Below, piece after piece: positions 47,925-57,660 of a stretch of DNA of 64,000 nucleotides. Both the position numbers and the translations under genes were made by a program. Source of the DNA: Epiperipatus broadwayi (taxonomy: Eukaryota; Onychophora; Udeonychophora; Euonychophora; Peripatidae); the NCBI GenBank assembly GCA_028023455.1, contig JAQFVV010000156.1, positions 2,005,236 through 2,069,235 of the forward strand, given 5' to 3'. The stretch's first letter is position 1. Every line of letters starts with the position of its first letter. The notes beneath the pieces were generated by a model. The model searched no databases and was not told where the DNA came from. It saw nothing but the letters and a program-made list of their open reading frames with translations.

Positions 47925-49130
47925 ATGGCAAATGATCCATCAAAGCATCACATGATCACCATTTCATATGCTTATAAAGGCTGCTAATATCATTAGCAAA
48001 TTCTCCAATATAGTAGTGCCACCAAGTTCAAACCTTCATAATCAGTGAAATGCAAGAAGGTTTGTGCATAAAATCCATATCTAGTGCCAATTCATCCAAT
48101 ATCCTCAGATTGAGCCCAGATGTGTAACACCATACAAGTGAATGAACTTGAATTGAAAACATACCTTGAGGCTTTTATAAGTGAGGAACCTTGGATTTGA
48201 GAGTAATTCACCACACACACACACACATCTGCCACCTTTTACTTACTTCGTTAACTATGAAGATAGGAGCCCAAGATGAATACAATAATGTTATTAAAAC
48301 AGGCAAAACTCTCCATACAGTAGTGCCACTCAGTGCCAATCAGAGTAATCAATGGATGCCAAAAGGCTTGTGCATAAAATCCCCATCTAGTGCCTATTCA
48401 TGCAATATCCCCAGACTAGTTTCTGGCTTGTGGCCTTCATCAGTGAGGAGCTTTGGATATGAGAGCACTGCACCTAGATCTTAAGATCTAATGCAACCCT
48501 CCAGCAACCACCTTTTATATCTACTTAACTACAAAACTATGAGAATAAAATTGAAAATACAATAATATTTTTAATCTAAACTCAATAGCTTATATAGTCA
48601 TATGGGTCTGAACCCATTTCAGCATCCATACATTTTTGTGTTTTTGGCTCTTTAACAACCATAGCCGCCACTATCCTATTAGGCAGGATTGGTGTTGAAC
48701 CACTAAATATCACATGATCACTATTTCTTATGCTAGCACATAGAGTAGGGACTAGATGGGGATTTTATGCACAAGCCTTCTGGCATCCATTGATTACTCT
48801 GGTTGGCACTGAGTGGCACTACTGTATGGAGAGTTTTGCATGTTTTAATAACAGTTATGTGCTAGCATAAGAAATAGTGATCATGTGATGTTTAGTGGTT
48901 TAATAATAATGTTTTCAATTCAAGTTCATTCATTTGTATAGTGTTATAGTTCTGGACTCAATCTGAAGATATTGGATGAGTTGGCACTAGATAGGGATTT
49001 TATGCACAAACCTTGCATCCATTGATTATGAAGGTTTGAACTTGGTGGCACTACTGTATTGGGAGTTTACTACTGTTATTAACAGGCTGTGTAAGCATAT
49101 GAAATGGTGATCATGTGATGTTTTGATGGA
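47925..49130. repeat. Family A hammerhead repeat, large nested palindromic array
   Basis: Forward units start at about 47938 and 48300; reverse-complement units occupy about 48690-48900 and about 48950-49130. The outer pair (47.95-48.16 and 48.95-49.13 kb) and the inner pair (48.30-48.60 and 48.69-48.90 kb) are nested. The best-preserved family A hammerhead, 48408-48449 on the minus strand, is in the inner forward unit. Short CA repeats at about 48212-48227. Confidence 0.8.
48408..48449 (-). ncRNA. Hammerhead ribozyme, type I, family A, intact core
   Basis: Minus strand: stem I UCCUCA/UGGGGA, six pairs with one G.U; core CUGAUGA; an A.A step, then stem II GGC/GCC with loop CACAA; GAAA; a minimal stem III C-UA-G; triplet GUC. 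All invariant bases are present. Other copies have AGC/GCU for stem II, so an A-U pair here became G-C. Cleavage would fall between 48414 and 48413 (minus sense). The very small stem III is expected for Penelope or retrozyme-type hammerheads, which may need dimers. Confidence 0.8.
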
Positions 49131-50560
49131 TTTATACATGTTTAGCTTGCTTATCCATTATCTGTTATCAAATATTTATATTAATTTTGTAACTCCAAAT
49201 TCAATTTATTAGTCTTTATGCCAAAAAATGTCACATTTCTTTTTAATCAAATTATTAATAATAGAATTAATTTTCAAAAAATTAATCATAATTCTTCTTT
49301 TTACTGAACTCAAGAATAGATTTATTTATATACATAATGCACTACTTAAAAGAATTCTTTGCCTCAACAATATCAAAAGTTTAATAACTGATAAAATTTA
49401 GAACAAATAGTGTGTTTCTAAAGCACTAGCATCAAGTTTCTTATAACTACAATTGAAATAAAATCTGTTTTATAATGCAAATATTATTTAACTTGGAGAA
49501 TGTTATTTACACAGTGTATAATCTATCTAACAGTCTGCACTTGTAAAGCTTGTAAAATATGAACACAAATGCTTACTCTTAGCCATAATGAAATGTATCA
49601 AATGCCATTATAAAAAAACTGTATTGATAATAGCACTGAATCGTCTATATCTTAAACTACATGCCTCCATTTGAGACGTCTGATCAGGCATTATTTATGA
49701 ATTATTCAAGTTTAATTCTTATATTTAAATGCCACATGTGCTCTCTTACGTAAATGTATACTCATGAACATATTGTCTGTAATTAGATTTACTTATTGTT
49801 AAATTCATGGTCTTATTGACCACTCATACCAGTCATTGATTAATAATGGTCAATCAAGCATGGTTACTATTGACGAGCAAATAGTCAATATGTACCAATG
49901 AATATGCAAGCATTATGTTAGTCTTAACAACAAACAAATACACACACAGACAATTCTGAACTTTAGGTTCACATCTTTCAATACTGAAAATCTTTATTTT
50001 AATAAATATATGTAGCCTTTTCCACATAGCTTGAATTCAATTTTTTTTTAAACATTTAATGACAATAAGAAAAACATCCAAAGTCTTTCTTCATTTGATA
50101 AAATAATCATTGTAAGCTGTGATAATCTATCACCATACTTTGATAAAATTGCAAGAATAAAAATTGTTCTTGGTATGTATTGATTATTCAAGTTTAAACA
50201 TGGAAGGAGAATTGGAGAAACTCTGCATTAGTGATATTATCAATATTTCTCTTGCAAAAAAAATAATCAGATTTCTAGATGCATCAATTAACCAGATTTA
50301 TTTGAGTCAGGCAATTTGTGAAAGTCAAAAAGTCCCCTATATAGGAATCTCAAAGTATACAATCATTTTTCAAACAAAACTCATGTTCAAAATTTTGTTT
50401 TATTTATCCTCAAGAAAAATTACAACTTTTGTTTTATTTATTCTCAAGAAAAATTACAACTATAAATTCCCAACCTGCTAAAACTATTCTTGTTGCCATT
50501 TTCTCAATTTCAAAATCTTAATATATTTTACATGTTCAAACTACTTACTTACATATATAT
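49131..50560. other. AT-rich DNA, no gene seen
   Basis: An open frame of 105 codons at 50164-50481 is rich in I, K, F and Y and resembles nothing I know; chance is likely in such DNA. Confidence 0.4.
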
Positions 50561-50563
50561 ATA

Positions 50564-51247
50564 ACGAAACTTAAATATATTCCAAACAACGGTAAACAAT
50601 TTATAATATTATATAAATAAAAACTCATAAAGAAATATTCATAATCGAAAATATTTCTTTATGAGTTTTTATTTATATAATATTATAACTGAAATACAGG
50701 CTTATTATATACCTGTGTCTATATATGTAATATAGGGTATATGAGCACAGACATTCAGATGATCCATCACACTCCACTCTATCTAATAACACTGATACAC
50801 TCAAGCATATATAAGCTGAAAAGATAAATAATCACCACTATACGTATTTCATGCTAAACCAGCAATCATCAGTTGGTCCAGATTATCATCTCCCACACAT
50901 ATATACTATAAGTGCTCAGATATATATTAAGATAGACAATCCTCATACTTTAATGGACAGGCTCCAATCCACTACACACTCCAACTCTTCAACCGTCCAT
51001 CCAATTGAAAATCTGATGATGGAATGCTCGAAGGCCACCCTGAGGCCAAGATTCTAGTCACACCCATGTTGACTTAAGGTCAATCTGAACCCCACATGTA
51101 CAGGACATAGTCCATTAATGACATATGCAAGGATGGGCAGATATCTCTACAATGTAATAACTGAAATACAGGCTTATTATATACCTGTGTCTATATATGT
51201 AATATTATAAATTGTTTACCATTGTTTGGAATATATTTAAGTTTCGT
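50564..51247. mobile_element. Terminal-inverted-repeat element flanked by TA (MITE-like), composite
   Basis: Inverted ends of about 50 bp (ACGAAACTTAAATATATTCC... and its complement at 51199-51247), flanked by TA on both sides, as for Tc1/mariner-type insertions. Inside are a near-perfect hairpin at about 50606-50685 and a 47-bp direct repeat (CTGAAATACAGGCTTATTAT...) at about 50687 and 51160. It is non-coding; the middle (50733-51157) is less AT-rich and unassigned. Confidence 0.75.
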
Positions 51248-51250
51248 TAT

Positions 51251-51805
51251 TGTATTATTAATATTAGCAGACATTTATTTTGTTTTAATATATATATATC
51301 AAAATTTCTATGCATGCAATTAAAGACCGAATATGTAGTTACACATAATTTCATAATCATAGCAGTGAAGAGAGATAACTGATAGGTTAAAAATCTCCTG
51401 ATGACCAGGTTATAATTATATGAAGTCAAGAAAGTTAAAAAGTGTAAAAGGAATTACATAAAGAAAACAGAAATACTGCTGTAATCAGAATATCCAGTCT
51501 TTAGTAATCTAACACCATATCTATAAGACAGCAGGAAATACTTTTGTTTGGTCATTACTCAATAATTATTTGCAGTTCACTATAATCCTATTGTATAAAG
51601 GTAAATCCACTGTTCATTGAATATGAATGCTAATAGCCAGAGTTGAATGTCCTAAGTAATAATAATATTTTTGAAATATATACTTTTTATAATTATTATT
51701 CCATTTTAGTAAGGTAGGTTAAAGCTGTTTAAAATTAATTTTTTAAATCTATTTATTTCCTAAATTTTAATTTATGCAGAATGGATTTAATCACTCAATA
51801 ATGTC
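51251..51805. other. AT-rich DNA, no gene seen
   Basis: Only short chance frames. Confidence 0.4.
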
Positions 51806-52043
51806 TTATTGAATACTGAGGCTCTCAAACCAAAGCACAAGATAGAGACTTTTGAAAAGATGAGTGGCTATCTTATCTTTTATACCTAAATTTAATTATT
51901 TAGGCCAATCTCAAACCAAGATGCTTTAGATTGGTCTACAGAATTGAATTTAGATACAAAATATAAGATGGACACTTTTATCTTTTCAAAAGTCTCTATC
52001 TTTTTTTTTGGTTCAAGAGTATCCTCAGTACTCAACAAGACAT
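51806..52043. repeat. Foldback repeat
   Basis: Arms at about 51806-51892 and 51952-52043 are imperfect reverse complements (GATAGAGACTTTTGAAAAGAT against its complement, and TGTCTTATTGAATACTGAGG against its complement). The centre contains GCCAATCT and AGATTGGTC. No coding. It may be a MITE. Confidence 0.75.
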
Positions 52044-52323
52044 TGTTCATTTCAATAAAAATTTTATTAACAATAAATAGTGATTACATACTAATAAAGG
52101 ATAAATAAATGAATAAATTGTACAATAATATGATTATGTGATGTTCTATTTGTCATCTGGCTAGATTATGTTATGAGAGCACAATTGTTATACTCTTATG
52201 TGGTTAGGTATAGTGAAGAGATTCTAAGAACTTGTTTAATGGTATTAGCATTTTTAATATGAACATGAATATTTTCTTTTATAATTGACTATTCTATACT
52301 GCTGGGTAGGTGGGAATTGATAA

Positions 52324-54199
52324 TCAGGAAAAGGAAAGAGCAATTAAAGACCAGGTGTCAGCAAAGACTTTACTGGAGGCAAGGAGCTGGTCACGTTTCT
52401 TGATTTTTTTGAGCGTTTGATAAAACAATGGTATGATTTGTGGCAGGGGTAATTCCATGAGACTTTTGCATCTCACTATCCATATGGAATAAAGGACGAA
52501 GGTAAAAAGCCTTATTATTGAAAAAAATCCATTATGAATGGCATTTTCAAGTGAGAAAATCATATCAGGTCTTATGTTGGAATTGATTATAATTATATCT
52601 TTCAGAGTTTTAAGTCTAGGGCACTGGTGTATAATATGGTCTATGGTTTCATCTTCATGAGCACACAGACCACATATAGGGTCAATGCTGATAAAACCTC
52701 TTCGGTGATAAAGAAACCAATTCATGGGTAGTGCATTAAGATTTATTTTGATGATGAAGTCAAGGAATTTGGGTTCCAGACTCCATCTTTTGAAGAGTGT
52801 AATGAGTCTTTGGTTGGTTACTTTTAGGCTGGTTTTAATGGGTTGTTGATTATAGTTGATTATATTGTATGCTTCCCATAAGGTGATTTTTTGGTTAAGG
52901 TTGAAGGGTATTATCGGGTTATAAAGTTGTAGGTGTTGTATTAGGGATGCTATCCATGAACTAGAAGAGGGTGGAGGATGATCTGTCGGTGTAATTTTTT
53001 TAATAATGTTAGAGTATCCGCAGGAGAGGATCAGATTATGTAGAGTATTGTGAGTTTTCTGTAAAATGATTGCTTGTATTGAGTGGAATGACAGTCCATT
53101 GAACCTGCATGGTTGTTGGATACCTCGCAAGCTAATAGCAACTGTACTTCCTCTCCAGAGAAGTTTGGTGCATAATCGGTTAATTTTATTTTGAAACTGT
53201 TTAGACATTTTAACGAATGGAAGATAATATGAGATTTTTGGCATTATGATCATGTTGAGGAGGCCAACCTTTCCATATAATGAAAGGTAAACTCTAGAGA
53301 GTGAAGTGGTGATGGCTTCAGTTGAGTGAAGGATTGCATCTTGAATCTCTCTTGCCATTGCAGTTGGAGTTTTGTAGATTGGGAAACCTAGGTATCTTTG
53401 GGGTTTTGCAGAAAAGGGAGAGTTAATTTGTTTACCAGACATTATCTTCCAGGTGGAAGATTTGTTAAAATTTATTTGTAGGCCAAGTTTCACTGTATTT
53501 CTGTTTAATATGTTCATGAGATGGGGAAGGTATTTAATGGAGGGAAGCACAACCATGATGTCATCTATATATGCAAATACGATGAAGTTTTTATTGAGAG
53601 AGGGAAGGAAAATACAGGGAGGTTTTTTTTATATCCATCAGAAGAGGGTTGATGTATGCTGTGAAGAAAAGGGCACTGAGCGGGGATCCTTGAGGGATCG
53701 ACTTATATGGCTTGAAGCCTGGTGTGATCTTGCCATCAAGAGAGAGAAAAATCTCTCTGTTGTTGAGCAGATTGCTGACCATCTGTACAATCCCGGCTGG
53801 AATGTCACATTCCAACAGAATATCCAGGAGGATGTTTATCTGGTCTGAATCAAATGCTGCCGTAACATCCAGCTGGACAGCAATAGGTTTTGATTTACGA
53901 TGTCCTCTGATGTAATTGAACAGTGCAGTTACATTGGACATAGCATGCGAGGTTGATGATCCCTTTTTTCCATATTGGTTTGATGAGATATGGCTAAGAA
54001 TTTGAGTTTGGATTTGATCTTTAATGACTGACTCAATTATCTTGATAAGCAATGGGGTCATGGAAATTGGCCGGATATTGTTAATGTCGTTTAGTGGTTT
54101 TGCTTTTTTAATAAAAGGCACGAGTGCCGCTGGGTAAAGATCTGTTATGTTTCTGTTGCCGGAGGCTAGGTGATCAATCATTTTTTTAATAATTGGCAC
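52324..54199 (-). pseudogene. ORF2 part 2: reverse transcriptase and C-terminal zinc-finger-like region
   Basis: The first piece (54199-53591) holds NNIRPISMTPLLI, NQYGKKGSSTSHA, VQLDVTAAFDS and SIPQGSPLSALFF. In a run of eight T at about 53624-53631 (plus strand) the frame shifts, and the second piece (from about 53620 to 52324) holds the active site AYIDDIMVV, then RYLGFPIYKTP and a C-terminal motif CGLCAHEDETIDHIIHQC (C-x2-C...H...C). Apart from that shift, the RT is open. Upstream, 54200-54680 is more decayed. Confidence 0.88.
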
Positions 54200-54680
54200 A
54201 GTGAATTGACTGAGGTGTTTGAGAAAGAAATTTGGGATGCCATGAAGGCCAGGATGAACGATGTCAGGGGGAGATGTTAGCTTCTTTTTGATTTAGATTT
54301 CTGTGATGCCACGTTCGCCGGGGTCACCAAAATCCAACCAGCTGTTTATAGGAGGAGCTCCATCTTTTTGCAGAATTGTTTGCTGATGTGCTGCATCATT
54401 GGAAAGCCAATAAGATTGGTTCCATTAGTATTAATGGATAAGGGGGTGATTTGTTTTTTATTGTATCCCAGTGCCCATCTGAGGTAGTCTCTCGTCCAGC
54501 AGTGTTGTTGTGCTAAGAAACATTTGGCTCTTCTGATGGATATATATATTCTGCAAGGGACTTTTGCTTGATTTTGTAGAGATTTTTAAGGAAGATAATT
54601 TTTTCTGTATTTGTGAAATTTTGCTGTGATGCTTGAAGTTGTAAATTAATGTCTGTTAGGTCATTTAGAAGGCAATTAGG

Positions 54681-55532
54681 TCATTGGATTTTCCTGGTGT
54701 GGTGATTTAATATGGACTGAAGTATTCCAATGAAGGAAAACCAACCCTCCTCAGCAGGAAGGAAAAGGATGTTTATTTTCTGGAAAAGGATGTATGCCTC
54801 AGACACTATCGCTTTGGTCATATTTGATTGGGTGATCATGTGCATGGTTTTACCTGGTCCATCAATAGGTGTAGGGATTGCAATAGGTGTAAGTTGTAAG
54901 ATTAGAGCCATATGATCAGAGAAAGCAACAGGGGCCAAGGCTGCATCAAGGTTGAAATGGAGGTCTGGGGTGTAGAAAACCAAATCAATCAGGGACTTTT
55001 TAGTTTTAGTATAGAAAGAGTAGGCTTCAGGAGGGAATAAACCCTCTCCACACATTAATCTGTGATTTATTAGATGCAAAAATCTCTTGTTGAATTCACT
55101 GTATGTGGTGTTAAAGTCTCCCAGAAGAATAGTAGGGGAGGCTCTGTTAGCGTTGATGGCATTTATTATTTTTAGATATTGAGAGGTGTCTTTGGCTGTA
55201 TATATATAAGCTATGATGATCGGATAACCCCAATAGTCTATTTCTATGACAATAATATTGGCATCTGGGAATAGAATGCTAAAACTGTTTGGTGGTGTTG
55301 ACTTGCTGATAAGAATACTGACTCCACCTGAAGCAGAATGGCCTATGGAAAATCTAGTAAATCCGAGAGCAGAGAGAAGAGATAATATTTTATGATCAGT
55401 CTTATGGTGATATTTAGTTTCACCCATAAGAAGTATATGAGGGGAGCAGAGCATGAGCCAGTTTTTAATAGCTAGAACTGTATCAATTGAGTTGATGCCG
55501 CGAATGTTAATGCCAGCAATTTTGCAGAACAT
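54681..55532 (-). pseudogene. ORF2 part 1: EEP-type endonuclease
   Basis: ATG at 55532 opens MFCKIAGINIRGINS. Endonuclease motifs: ETKYHHK, ILLGDFNTTY, KKSLIDLVFYTP, AFSDHMAL. The family usually nicks the chromosomal target to prime reverse transcription. The frame ends at 54681 with NHHTRKIQ and then decays before RT, so endonuclease and RT are no longer in one frame. It starts six bases after the stop of the small acidic ORF. Confidence 0.85.
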
Positions 55533-55538
55533 GATAGA

Positions 55539-55772
55539 TTAATCCAAACCATCCTCAGCAAAGTGTACCAAGTCAATGTGGGACATCCCCATGTTAATGA
55601 GTTCTGATGTTGTTTGGCAATCAGAGTCTTGTGATTTAAATTGTGGATGGATTGGTGATATATTTGTTGGTTGAGGAAACGCATCCATGAAGTCTTCGGT
55701 GTCTGATGAAGTAGTGTAATCTGTCTGAGATTCGTCAGATGGATCAATGGTATCGAAGGTTATAGGATCCAT
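55539..55772 (-). CDS. Small acidic ORF between LINE ORF1 and ORF2, unknown
   Basis: 77 codons from ATG 55772, rich in D, E, S and T (DPSDESQTDYTTSSDTEDF), ending GLD before a stop. It overlaps the end of ORF1 by about 29 bases in another frame and stops six bases before the ORF2 ATG. The plus-strand relative has an acidic end (DDEFSEE) at the same place, fused or overlapping with ORF2. It could be the true C-terminus of ORF1 after an indel, a third ORF, or an upstream ORF that sets ORF2 translation. No domain recognised. Confidence 0.45.
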   Translation of the reverse strand: MDPITFDTIDPSDESQTDYTTSSDTEDFMDAFPQPTNISPIHPQFKSQDSDCQTTSELINMGMSHIDLVHFAEDGLD

Positions 55773-57550
55773 GGTTTTCCTTTTTTTCTATGGATTTGCA
55801 AAGCTTTGTGCTGGATAAATCTGAAATTTGTTTGCTAGCAGGTGGTGGTGAATAATGTATTGGATGGGAGCTGTCATCATCAGAGCTTGATTTATCTGAG
55901 CAAATTGATTTTCTTTTAATTTTTTTATTTGTATTTTGGGTATTTGTTATGTTGGTTTTTTGGGGGTTTTTAAGTTTAATAGTGTTGTTTTCTTTTTCCT
56001 GTTCTTTTGATGAAAGTGTTTTTTTATTGTTATAAGAATTTGGTTTAAATTTTAGACCTGAGTCATTTTCGGTTTGCTGTAACTGTTGTGAAGCATTAAT
56101 TATGCTGACTTCTGGGTTGAGTGTTTGATAAGTCTTTTCATCTGGATGGTTAATTATTGCAGGCGTTGAAGAATTGAGGACAGTTTGTGGATCGCTTTGT
56201 TTAGGTTTGTTAGACTTAGCTGGCCCGAATGATGATGCATCATTGGTTATAAGCTGGGTGGGAGTTGTTATAGATGAATTGTTTTGAAATTTTTTAGGTG
56301 TATTTTCTTCATCGCCTGTGTTTTCCTTGCTCTGGTTAGATGGTTTGGTCATATTGTTTTCTATTGAAGAAAGAGTTTGGCCTAGCATTGTTTCTCGGGG
56401 ATTAGTACAATATGTATCGTATGAATGATCTTGAGTATTATTGGTTTGAGAGATTGGTTTAGTAGCAGTATATGTTATTGCTTGGTTCTCTGATTCACTA
56501 CTATTAGTGTAGAGATTGGTGTTTGTTCTTTCTTGAAGATTTTCATTTTGAAAGATAGGTTTGGATGTGAAAGGGTTTGTTGGAGGATTTATTTGAATCA
56601 GATTGTCTGGGTTTGTGAGGTTGCTGTTAGGATTAGTCCCATGTGGTGATTGTCTATTTAAGGATGTGATAGCCATATTAATAGGTCTACCAGGGCATCT
56701 GTGAACTTTATTCTTTTTAATACCACAGTGTGTGCATATTCTTGCTGCACAATCTTTAATAAGGTGTGTTCTTTGAAGGCAGAAGAAACATTGTGGCTGT
56801 ACTCCCCTGAAGGTCAAAACCAACGGAAAGCCTCTTGCAGTAATAATGGTGGGTATGTCAGTGGGTATGTTTTTCTTTAATGTAAGTGTGAATATAACTG
56901 TATTGGACAAGATTTGATCTTCAAAGTGAGGGTTTAATAGGTGTTTAAATTTGCTAACTGAACCATAATTAATAAGGATGTCTTGTAGTTCTTGTTCTTT
57001 CAAGTGGGCAAGGCAGTTTTGAATTCTGCCGGATAGTGTAATAGGTGTTTAAATTTGCTAACTGAACCATAATTAATAAGGATGTCTTGTAGTTCTTGTT
57101 CTTTCAAGTGGGCAAGGCAGTTTTGAATTCTGCCGGATAGTGTAACTGGACGGTTATATCTATGGAGCATAGTATATAATTTCCCAAAGATCGGTAGTTA
57201 TTTTTAAAGTTCATATGGTCCGCCCACGTTTTAAACTCAACGATAACATAGCGGTCATTGGGATGGTTAAGGATCATGTGAATGCCTCTGCCTAATTGAT
57301 TTTGATTGATTAGACTGTATAGTTGTTCTAGAAGGAACTTATATAACACACATTGTTGATTTGTTATGGCTAAGATTAACGACTTATCGCTGTAGTAGTT
57401 TGTAAATGATTTATACAGTGTGTTGGGAATCGTTTTGTTGAAATCGTTATTTATTTTTAGGAACATGTTATCATTAAGATCGTTTATATTAAATGAGACA
57501 TTTTCTAGAGTGTTTGATTCTTGTTCTGTGTCTAATTCTGAGATATTCAA
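55744..57550 (-). pseudogene. LINE ORF1, zinc-knuckle protein, split by an exact 104-bp duplication
   Basis: LINE ORF1 proteins bind the element RNA. The N-terminal piece (57550-57104) has a compact alpha/beta-like region (NDRYVIVEFKTWADHM, NNYRSLGNYILCSIDITV), and the next piece continues with an RRM-like GSVSKFKHLL and the zinc knuckle CFFCLQRTHLIKDC followed by CTHCGIKKNKVHRC at about 56690-56800. A long polar linker follows, then a KRKSICSDKSSSDDDSS region and a basic end. A perfect 104-bp tandem duplication (56937-57040 and 57041-57144) shifts the frame between the pieces. No in-frame ATG is visible before the first conserved codons (the frame opens at TTG), so the start is uncertain. 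Confidence 0.8.
56937..57144. repeat. Perfect tandem duplication, 2 x 104 bp
   Basis: Both copies start ATAGGTGTTTAAATTTGC and end GCCGGATAGTGTA, and I see no difference between them. It lies within LINE ORF1 and breaks it, as 104 is not a multiple of three. Confidence 0.95.
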
Positions 57551-57660
57551 ATATAGTTCATTGAAATTATCGGCCTTAATATTTTCGGAGATGCTCTCAG
57601 AATTTTTTAGACCTTACGATATTTGCGTACGTAGAGGAATTTTTCAATATTGGAATTGAT

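Larger units (their letters stand above)
52083..57660 (-). mobile_element. LINE, minus strand, near full length, Tx1/L1-like group (tentative)
   Basis: ORF1 with an RNA-binding-type N-terminus and CCHC knuckle, a small acidic ORF, and ORF2 with endonuclease, RT and C-terminal zinc-finger-like motif, in this order on the minus strand. The 3' end near 52083 is inferred from similarity to the 3' end of the plus-strand relative. The 5' end is not defined. The clade name is inference from ORF1 layout and motif style, not a search result. Confidence 0.82.

Noticed and set aside
50164-50481. 105-codon ORF as a real gene
   Set aside because: Biased I/K/F/Y composition and no motif; such frames are expected by chance in DNA this AT-rich.
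51008-51040. CTGATGATGGAATGCTCGAAGG as a hammerhead
   Set aside because: GAAG follows where GAAA is needed and no stem I or GUC is found.
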